From Clostridiales bacterium (GTDB lineage: Bacteria; Bacillota; Clostridia; Peptostreptococcales; Anaerovoracaceae), in assembly GCA_009782285.1 (NCBI GenBank), contig WRJK01000001.1:1-64000 (forward strand): a stretch of DNA of 64,000 bases, written 5' to 3'. The notes below the pieces were generated by a model. The model ran no database searches. It saw only the letters and a program-made list of their open reading frames with translations, and had not been told where the DNA came from. A program made the position numbers and the translations under genes. Numbering within the stretch: position 1 is the stretch's first letter; each line of letters begins with the position of its first letter. Of the stretch, positions 14,960 to 23,100 are shown piece after piece.

Positions 14960-17497
14960 TTGAAGACGAAACAATTAACGAATGACTTATACTGGGTAGG
15001 TTGCCTTGACCCTGGGCTACGGGTGTTCGACATCATCATGTTCACTGAATTCGGCACTACTTACAATTCCTATGTGCTGAAAGGGTCCGAAAAGACTGCG
15101 TTGTTTGAGACTTCAAAGGCGAAATGTTTTGACGAATACGTTAAAAAAATTGAAGAAATCACTCCTGTAGAAAAGATAGACTACATAGTGCTGGACCACA
15201 CTGAGCCCGACCACGCGGGGTCTGTCGAAAGGCTGCTGGAACTGAACCCGAAAATCAAGCTTGTGGGCTCTGCGACAGCGATAGGCTTCATGAAAGAAAT
15301 CTGCAACAGGGATTTCAACGCCGTGCCGGTAAAGGAAGGGGACGTGATATCCCTAGGGAACAAAACCCTGCGCTTCATAGCGGCACCGAACCTACACTGG
15401 CCAGATAGCATATACACATACATAGCAGAAGAAAAAACCTTGTTGACATGCGATTCCTTCGGCTCGCATTATTCCTGCGAAGGCGTTACGAACGACAGGA
15501 TTGAAAACCAGGAAAACTACATGAAAGCGCTCAGATACTATTTCGACTGCATAATAGGGCCGTTCAAGTCATACATGCTCAAGGCAATCAGCAAGATAAG
15601 CGATCTGGACGTTGAAATCATATGCCCCGGCCACGGGCCCGTCTTGACAGAAGACCCATGGAAAATAGTCGAAATATGCAAAGGATGGTCAACGCCCCAA
15701 ATCACCAACACGAAAAAAACGGTGGTGATCCCTTACGTTTCGGCATATGGTTATACGGAAACGCTGGCAAGCAGGATAGCGGACGGGATAAAAGAAGCAG
15801 GCGACGTTGACGTGAAGCTTCACGACATGGTGACGGCTGATGCAGGCCTTGTCTTGGAAGATATTGCCTATGCCGATGGTGTCTTGTTTGGCACTCCCAC
15901 CATTATAGGCGAGGCCTTGAAGCCGATATGGGATTTGACAACGTCCATGTTCGCCGGCGTGCACGGCGGGAAAATCGCCTCTGCCTTCGGCTCCTACGGT
16001 TGGAGCGGCGAAGGCGTGCCCCACATCATGAAGAGGCTTGGGCAGCTGCGACTGAAGCTGTACGGGGAAGGGTTGAGGGTAAGGTTCAAGCCGAGCAAAG
16101 CCCAGCTTGCAGAGGCATTTGACTTCGGCTACGGTTTCGGCTGTTCCGTGCTTGCCGGGGAAATCGTGGTGCCGGAGAAAACAGGCGGCGACTTAGTGTG
16201 GAAATGCCTCGTATGCGGCGAAATGATAAGCGGGGCCAACCCTCCGGGCGTGTGCCCGGTCTGCAGCGTAGGGCCGGAACAATTTGTCAAAGTACTCGTC
16301 CCGGAGCTGACGTTCAGGAGGGACACTACGGAAAAATTTGTGATAATCGGGAACGGGGCTGCCGGTACCTCCGCCTGCGAAGAGATAAGGGCGAGAAACG
16401 CCACTTGCAGCATAGAGATGATATCAAGGGAAAACGTCATCGGGTACAACAGGCCGATGCTGACAAAGGGTATACTTTCAGAAGTCGACATGCTCAACCT
16501 GTTTATCAAACCTTACGGCTGGTACAAGGAAAACGGGGTGGAGTTGACCCTTGGCGTCGGCGTCGAAGAAATTGTCGAGGGCTCAAAGACGCTGAAATTG
16601 TCTGACGGTTCCGAAAGGGCATACGACAAGCTGATCATAGCTACCGGCGCCGAATCCTTTGTGCCACCCTTCAAAGGCGTTGAAAAAGAAGGCGTCTTCG
16701 CTATAAGGACGCTTGAAACCATAAACAAAATCAGGGAATACATGAATGGAAACGTCAAAAACGCAGTCGTGATTGGCGGCGGCGTCCTCGGACTTGAAGC
16801 CGCTTGGGAGCTCAAAAAAACCGGCATTGGGGTCACCGTTGTCGAAGCAGGACCCGTTATAATGGGCAGACAGCTTGACGAGAGGGCAGGCAAATTCCTC
16901 TTGGAGGCTTTCGAAAGGACGGGCGTCAAATACGCCGTCGGAAGCGGAATCGAGGAAATCGCAGGCGAGGGGCGAGCGACGGGCGTGAAGCTGGCAGACG
17001 GCGCTACGGTTCCGGCAGACATTGTGATCATATCAACCGGAGTGAGGCAAAACATAACTTTGGCTCAAGGGATCGGAATCGAAACCAAGCGGTCGATAGT
17101 GGTTAACGAGCGGATGGAGACGGGGAAAGAAGGCATTTATGCGTGCGGGGACTGTGCCGAGTTCGAAGGGACGAACTACGCGATATGGCCCCAGGCCGTA
17201 GACATGGGAAAAATCGCGGGCGCAAATGCTGCCGGAGATGAGGCTGTCTACAAAAAAACCACCCCGGCAGTCACCTTCAGCGGCATGAACACCTCTATTT
17301 TCTCTCTTGGCGACATTGGCAAATCCGAGGGCAAAAAATACAAAACCAAGGAATACTGCGACGAGGAGAACCTGATCTACGAGAAGCTCTACTTTTTGAA
17401 CAGCCGATTCTGCGGCGGCATACTGATGGGCGACATCAGCAAGTCGGGCACCCTGCTTGCGGCGTTCGAGGAAAAGGCGCACATATCCAAGATGTAG
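14960..17497 (+). CDS. Multidomain (class F-type) flavodiiron protein
   Basis: 845 residues from TTG 14960 (AAAGGAGGG 6 bases upstream). Domain order: beta-lactamase-like diiron domain (about 1-245; ligands in HTEPDHAG, NLHWPDS, CDSFGSH and CPGHG), flavodoxin domain (about 250-395, IPYVSAYGYTETLASRIADG), a short-spaced rubredoxin-like domain (CLVCG, 12 residues, CPVC; about 413-440), then an FAD/NAD(P)H oxidoreductase (IIGNGAAGTSACEEIR, VIGGGVLGLEAAWEL). This lets one chain take electrons from NAD(P)H to the diiron site and reduce O2 to water or NO to N2O in the cytoplasm; similar fusions are known in clostridia. All diiron and rubredoxin ligands appear present. It lies between two paralogous proteases and is flanked by hairpins on both sides, so is likely monocistronic. 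Confidence 0.95.
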   Translation: MKTKQLTNDLYWVGCLDPGLRVFDIIMFTEFGTTYNSYVLKGSEKTALFETSKAKCFDEYVKKIEEITPVEKIDYIVLDHTEPDHAGSVERLLELNPKIKLVGSATAIGFMKEICNRDFNAVPVKEGDVISLGNKTLRFIAAPNLHWPDSIYTYIAEEKTLLTCDSFGSHYSCEGVTNDRIENQENYMKALRYYFDCIIGPFKSYMLKAISKISDLDVEIICPGHGPVLTEDPWKIVEICKGWSTPQITNTKKTVVIPYVSAYGYTETLASRIADGIKEAGDVDVKLHDMVTADAGLVLEDIAYADGVLFGTPTIIGEALKPIWDLTTSMFAGVHGGKIASAFGSYGWSGEGVPHIMKRLGQLRLKLYGEGLRVRFKPSKAQLAEAFDFGYGFGCSVLAGEIVVPEKTGGDLVWKCLVCGEMISGANPPGVCPVCSVGPEQFVKVLVPELTFRRDTTEKFVIIGNGAAGTSACEEIRARNATCSIEMISRENVIGYNRPMLTKGILSEVDMLNLFIKPYGWYKENGVELTLGVGVEEIVEGSKTLKLSDGSERAYDKLIIATGAESFVPPFKGVEKEGVFAIRTLETINKIREYMNGNVKNAVVIGGGVLGLEAAWELKKTGIGVTVVEAGPVIMGRQLDERAGKFLLEAFERTGVKYAVGSGIEEIAGEGRATGVKLADGATVPADIVIISTGVRQNITLAQGIGIETKRSIVVNERMETGKEGIYACGDCAEFEGTNYAIWPQAVDMGKIAGANAAGDEAVYKKTTPAVTFSGMNTSIFSLGDIGKSEGKKYKTKEYCDEENLIYEKLYFLNSRFCGGILMGDISKSGTLLAAFEEKAHISKM

Positions 17498-17515
17498 AGG
17501 TGCGGTGTAAAATAC

Positions 17516-17542
17516 GGGGCTGTTGAGCGTTTCAGCAGCCCC
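17516..17542 (+). terminator. Hairpin after the flavodiiron gene
   Basis: GGGGCTGTTGA pairs with TTCAGCAGCCCC around a short GCG-type loop. No clean T-run follows; the next base starts the TTGACA of the downstream promoter, so termination may be partial. Confidence 0.55.
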
Positions 17543-17570
17543 TTGACAATTTGGAGCATTGGGGTATAAT
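17543..17570 (+). promoter_or_regulatory. Consensus sigma-A promoter of the dockerin protease
   Basis: TTGACA (17543-17548), 16-base spacer, TATAAT (17565-17570): both hexamers are perfect. It abuts the upstream hairpin and lies 34 bases before ATG 17605, which rules out the longer open frame starting at 17551. Confidence 0.85.
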
Positions 17571-17604
17571 TAAATCAATAACCATTTATTTGAGGGATAG
17601 AGTC

Positions 17605-20016
17605 ATGAAGAAGAAATTGTGGTTGATGGTTGCCCTTGCTCTTGCGTTGGCGGTTGCAAATGCAAGCCCGGCGCTTGGTGTCGAAACGTCGGATGGGACG
17701 GGGAACCAGCACAATAAGCCGACGCAGTCAGAAACCGAATTTGTCGTAGCCATTGATCCTGAGTTCGCCGACAAGGTGGTTTCCGGGCAAGCGGAACTTT
17801 TTGCTTACGAAGACAAAACGGCAGCCTTGCCTAGTGGTCAAAAAGATGAGAAGAAGCTAAAGAAGCTGCCGCCTGGGCTGCTCAAAAAAGGGCTTGACGG
17901 TAAAGAGGAGCATGCAAGGAACCTTGAACGATACATGAAAAAGCACATGGGCAGCGGACCAGTGCTCATGACGGTCGAAGTCGAAGACAAAGGCATGATA
18001 GAGGAAGCAAGGGCTGCCGTCGAGAAATGCGAAGGCGTCCTATATACAGACCCGCAGGTATATTATTATGCGAGCGGGTTCAACGACCCTCGCTCCGCTG
18101 AACAGTGGGGGCTTGAAGTGATTTCCGCGTACAACGCTTGGAATGGCAACACCAATTTGCCAAAAATTACCATTGCAATCCTCGACTCGGGCGTGCGCCT
18201 GACCCACGAGGATCTTGCGGCGAGCATATCCGAAAAAAAGTGGGATTTTATTGACGACGATTCCAACCCGTCAGATTTGCACGGCCACGGTACGCATGTC
18301 GCAGGAATTGCCGCAGCAATATGCGACAACAGCAGGGGTATAGCGTCTCCAGCAGGCGGCGCGAAAATCATGCCGGTGCGTGTGCTGGACGCAGGCGGCG
18401 AGGGAAGCCTCATTGGCGTCGCTTCAGGAATCCGCTATGCGGCAGACAACGGTGCCGACGTAATCAACATGAGCTTGGGAAGCTACATGGATGTCCAAAC
18501 GATGCGCGATGCGGTCAACTACGCCCTGGCAAAGGGCTGCCTTGTGGTCGCGTCTGCCGGGAACGACGGCTTGTCAGCTGTGGAGTACCCCGCTCGCTAC
18601 GACGGTGTGATCATAGCTGCGTCGCTGAATGTGTCGTCTGTGCCGGGATTTCCCTATGCAGAATCACGCAATTCAAACTATGACAGGCAGTATGCTTACC
18701 GTACTGTGCATGCGCCCGGTCAATTGATTCTGAGCACCTACGCCGGCAGCAACACGTCATACAACTATATGAGCGGCACGTCGATGGCATCTGCGTACGT
18801 CAGTGGGGTCGCGGCGGCTATCAAGGCGCGGGGCGGCTACACCGGCTCGCTTTTCAACGCTGTGCTCAGCGCGACATACACAGTGCCTAGGGGCAAGATG
18901 GATATACTGGGGGGCGTTAGCGTCTCGGGAACGATGAAAATTCTTGATTACGACAAAAAGTCTTCAACGCCTGAATACGTTACTGTGGCTTTTGAGCCGA
19001 ACGGCGGCGGGCCCGCGCCCGCCCCGCAATCCGTGCCCGTCGGTGGGCTGGCGGCGGCGCCAACGCAGATCAGCAGGGATGGGTACCTTTTCATAGGCTG
19101 GTACGCAGAACCGGGGTTTTCAGGAGAACCCTTCAATTTCATGTCACCTGTGGGATACCCTACGGTTCTTTACGCAAAATGGGAACCGGCTCCGAGGGGT
19201 TTCCGCGTTGGGCAGGAAACCTATGGCGGCTTGAACGCGGCTCTTGCCGCAGCAGAAAACGGAGGTGAAATAACGTTGCTGGCAGACATGCAGCACACGG
19301 GTGCGATTGAGATTGTAAACAAGATAATAACGTTCAATTTGGCGGGCCACAGCCTTAACGTGTTCTGTTTCAGTGACGACGCAGGCCTGTACGTGGAAGG
19401 AGGCGAGGTTCGCATAGCGGGCGGGGGCGCATTCAACATAAACTGCGCTGCCGAATGCACGTATGGCATCAATGCGGTGGACTCGGTTGTTGAAGCCACC
19501 AACGTCAGCGTCGGCATGCAGTCCTGCGCAATAAGGGCAGAGGGCGAAAGCAGCGTAACTGCCTATGGGAACGTTATATCCGGCCTTGCCGGAGTTGAAA
19601 TAACATCTATCGGCAATTCCACCGTCACGATAGACGGCAAGTTAAATGCACCTGAGTTCGCAGCGCTACAAGGTGCAGCAGTAAACCAAAAGGACTGTCT
19701 GGGCCCGTCTACAAGGGCAGGGTATGTTACATACTACCGGGAAAACGATGAGGGCGCTGCCACGCTTTGGGTCAGGCAGACAGATGCGGGCTACTCGAAA
19801 TACGACCTGAACAAGGACAACAAAGTGGGTGCCCTTGACCTTGGCATCATGCTGCTGTACTGCGGCTTTGACAAGGATGCCCCCGATTGGGGCGACGTTA
19901 TTAAAGTCAACGATTCGAGAGGCGCCGGCGTTTGCGCCGGCATGTGCGACGTCAACGGGGACGGCCTGATTGACATGCTTGACCTGCTCGACCTTTTCAT
20001 CCACTATACGAAATGA
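17605..20016 (+). CDS. Secreted subtilisin-family protease with C-terminal dockerin
   Basis: 803 residues from ATG 17605. Signal peptide (about 1-24), pro-region, then an S8 domain with triad D194 (ILDSGVRLTHEDL), H228 (HGHGTHVAG) and S393 (SGTSMASAYVSG). A Listeria-Bacteroides type InlB repeat (about 455-528, ending PTVLYAKWEP) and a beta-helix-like stretch follow. The last 70 residues form a type I dockerin: two calcium-loop repeats, DLNKDNKVGALD and DVNGDGLIDMLD. Dockerins bind cohesins on scaffoldins; no cohesin gene is in this window. The pro-region and S8 domain are closely similar to the SLH protease at 8990, so the two paralogues carry the same catalytic unit with different anchoring. 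Confidence 0.94.
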   Translation: MKKKLWLMVALALALAVANASPALGVETSDGTGNQHNKPTQSETEFVVAIDPEFADKVVSGQAELFAYEDKTAALPSGQKDEKKLKKLPPGLLKKGLDGKEEHARNLERYMKKHMGSGPVLMTVEVEDKGMIEEARAAVEKCEGVLYTDPQVYYYASGFNDPRSAEQWGLEVISAYNAWNGNTNLPKITIAILDSGVRLTHEDLAASISEKKWDFIDDDSNPSDLHGHGTHVAGIAAAICDNSRGIASPAGGAKIMPVRVLDAGGEGSLIGVASGIRYAADNGADVINMSLGSYMDVQTMRDAVNYALAKGCLVVASAGNDGLSAVEYPARYDGVIIAASLNVSSVPGFPYAESRNSNYDRQYAYRTVHAPGQLILSTYAGSNTSYNYMSGTSMASAYVSGVAAAIKARGGYTGSLFNAVLSATYTVPRGKMDILGGVSVSGTMKILDYDKKSSTPEYVTVAFEPNGGGPAPAPQSVPVGGLAAAPTQISRDGYLFIGWYAEPGFSGEPFNFMSPVGYPTVLYAKWEPAPRGFRVGQETYGGLNAALAAAENGGEITLLADMQHTGAIEIVNKIITFNLAGHSLNVFCFSDDAGLYVEGGEVRIAGGGAFNINCAAECTYGINAVDSVVEATNVSVGMQSCAIRAEGESSVTAYGNVISGLAGVEITSIGNSTVTIDGKLNAPEFAALQGAAVNQKDCLGPSTRAGYVTYYRENDEGAATLWVRQTDAGYSKYDLNKDNKVGALDLGIMLLYCGFDKDAPDWGDVIKVNDSRGAGVCAGMCDVNGDGLIDMLDLLDLFIHYTK

Positions 20017-20057
20017 CATTGGATGGCTGACCACAACCGATGGCAGCCGTATGCAGG

Positions 20058-20093
20058 CAACCGCCATGCTTGCTGGTTTTCGGCGGTTGTTTT
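20058..20093 (+). terminator. Possible terminator after the dockerin protease
   Basis: CAACCGCC (20058-20065) and GGCGGTTG (20082-20089) form an 8-bp stem with a 16-base loop, followed by TTTT. The long loop makes it a moderate candidate; it could attenuate rather than end transcription into the macroglobulin gene, for which no clear separate promoter is visible. Confidence 0.5.
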
Positions 20094-20153
20094 CAGCTGG
20101 AACTTTTTCGAGGTGAAGATTGTCTAAAAAAGAAAAGAGAGGTGGGATTTACT

Positions 20154-23100
20154 ATGCAAAAAATCAAAAACAAAGCAGTTCAATTCATCAATGCCATTAA
20201 AAGCAAGCCGGCTGTCGCCATTGCGTCCTCCGCTGCAGCGGTTGTTGTTGTCCTAGTCATTTGCTTCGCACTGCTTGGCGGCTACGAGCCACTGCCCGAG
20301 TCGTTTGCCGGCGAGATCAGCATAGTGCCGGTTTACGATTCAGAGTACGGTGTCGGAGCGGCGCAAGGGTTCATCATCACATCAGCGGAACCGTTGACGG
20401 ATGAGCTCGTTGTTAGCTCCCTGGTGCTGTCGCCTCCTTTCGAATACACGCTGAAAAGGGAGGACGAAGGCAAATCCTACACAATCAAGCCCAAAACTCC
20501 GCTTCTCGCGAACACGGTCTATCAAATGGGGCTGGATCCTGAGCGGGCTTTGGCAGACAGGGCACCAAGGGCTTCAAACACTTGGGCCTTCCAGATTGAG
20601 GCAGAGTTCGAGCTTCTCGGCTCTATCCCGACTGACAAGGGGACGGATGTCCCCGTAAACACGGTTTTGCGGTTTACGTTCACTCAGGCGGTAGACGCTC
20701 AGATCGCCGGCGGATATATAAACGTGAGCCCTGAAATCGGCGGAATATGGGAAAGCAAAGGGGAACAGCTAACATTTATCCCTCAGAGCGACCTCAGCTT
20801 GAACACTGTATATACCATTAGCGTCAGGGAGGGCTTGCCAAACCTTGCTGGCGACGGGAAGCTTTCTGAAAGCCGTGAGATCCAATTTCAGACAGCACTT
20901 AGGGAAGATAGCAGCAACAGGACATGGTTCAACATTGAAAACGACAACAATTGCTTCCGGACTGACGAGATTCCGGCTTTTCGATACTACAACGGGTGGA
21001 ACGGGGATACTATCGGAGCCTTCAATGTAGAGGTGTTTAGTTTTAGCGACGAAAGCAGTTACATAGAAGCGCTGAAATCACGCCAGCCGGCATATTACTG
21101 GTGTTACGCAGAAACAGAGGAAGCCGTCGATACAGGCAGCTTGACGGAGGTGTACAGCTTCGAAGTCAAAAATCTGGAAGCCAAAGTACTGCGCTGCCCT
21201 GAAACACTAAGCGCCGGCTATTACCTTGCTGACATTAAAGCTGACGGGGAAAGAAGGCAGAGCTTGTTTCAGGTTACCGACATCTCCGGTTACTTTGCTG
21301 CAGGGGAAAAAGATTCCCTTGTCTGGATAAACGACCTGGCAACAGGGCAGCCGATCAGCGGTGCGACGGTTTCCCTTGTGGGCTCGGCAAAGTCGGCTGT
21401 AACAGACGATATGGGCATTGCCGTTATTGACGGCACGAATGAAAGAAACCCGATAATTAGCATATCCGGCAGGGGCGACCGTTTGGTTATGAACAGCTTT
21501 AACTATTACGCCGGGCAAGAGGAGCCGGCAATCAATTCCTACGACTACTGGTACTGCGTTTCAACCGACCGGCAGATATACCGCCCCGGCGATACGGTGA
21601 ACTATTTTGGGATCATGGCGCCGAGGAGCGAGAAGGGCAGGCATTTTGCAGAGGCTGAGCTGGTGCTGAGAGGCGGAGCGTATTGGAGAGATTCTGCAAT
21701 CCGGCAGAAAGTGGAAATCGAGGATGGCGTCATCAGCGGTTCATGGGAACTGCCGATGCTGAACACGGGTTGGTACTCCGTCAGCATTGAAATCGACGGC
21801 CAAAGCTTCGGGTACGCCGGGTTTGAGGTGGCGTATTACGAGAAACCGGCCTATCAGTTTTCCTTGAAAAGCGGCAAAAAGGCCGTGTTCGCAGGCGAAC
21901 AGGTGACGTGGAGCATACATGCGGGTTATTTCGAGGGTACCCCTGTGGCAGGCCTTGAAATTAACACAAGGCATGACGGAAAAGAAGAAAAGACAACAAC
22001 AGACGGGGAAGGGGAGACGCTTGTAACAGGCACTGCGCGTCAAACAGACAGCAGTTATTTGACGGGCAGCACATACCTATCCGTATCGGCTGTCATGCCG
22101 GAACTGGGGGACGTGTCAGCTTACAGCGACGTAGCTGTATTCAACAGCGACATCGACATTGAAGGGAAGGTGAAGCGAGACGGGGGCTCTTTCAAGCTGC
22201 ATCTTGACGGCTATGACGTGAACTTGGACAAAATAAACGAAGGGGCTCAGATTTGGCGCAGCGAGTACAGAGAGCCCATTTCAGGAGCCGTAAGCTTGAG
22301 CGCTGACTTGGTGCGGATCGAATACGACAAAATACAGAATGGGCCCTTTTACAACGAGTACACCCTCCAGACCTACTACACCTATGACTACAATCAGCGC
22401 GAAGTGCATGAAAACAGCTTCGAGCTGTCGCTTATGTGGGGGGGCCTTGATTTCACCGCTGACTTGGAAACAGGCAATTCCTATAGGCTGGTCATTTTTG
22501 GAAAGGACCACAAAGGCCGGGATTTCACACGCTCGTACTATATCCCGGAAGAATCGCGGAATGCAACAATTCCAAACATTTCAGGAGGGGAAGATTTCTG
22601 GGAGAACTTCGAGTGGGGCCAATACAGGTACTTCTACATATCAGAGACAAACAGCGGCAATTACGAGCATGCCGTTGGCGACGAACTGGCATTTGCCATC
22701 TGGTGCTGGGGCGTGCAAGTTCCAAAACCTGAAAGAGGCAATATCCTCTATTTCAGGAGCCAAGAAACGGTCCGCGACTATGTGCTCTCCAGAGACGGCA
22801 CATACGAAATGAAGTTTGAAGAAACAGACATACCCAACATTAACTTGGCGGCTGTCTGTTTTGACGGGAAATACTACGCTGAAAGCGAATGCCGCTACGT
22901 TTCCCTCAATCCGGCTGACAAGGCTGCCAAGGTGAGCGTCACAACTGACAAAAAACGCTACGCACCGGGGGAAACGGTTGAAATGTCCCTCTCAATGACC
23001 GACAAGGACGGCAAGCCGCTTGCAGGGAGCATAAACGTAAGCATAGTCGACGAGGCACTGTTCGCAGTGGCGGAAAACTACGTGGACATTGGCAACGCGG

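Noticed and set aside
17551-17604. Longer N-terminus for the dockerin protease
   Set aside because: This stretch contains the perfect TTGACA/TATAAT promoter; the signal peptide begins cleanly at ATG 17605.
8990-20016. Cellulosome gene cluster
   Set aside because: Only one dockerin and no cohesin, carbohydrate-binding module or glycoside hydrolase is visible in the window.
20040-20153. Longer N-terminus for the macroglobulin
   Set aside because: No ribosome site, overlaps a terminator-like hairpin, and ATG 20154 gives a normal membrane-anchor N-terminus.
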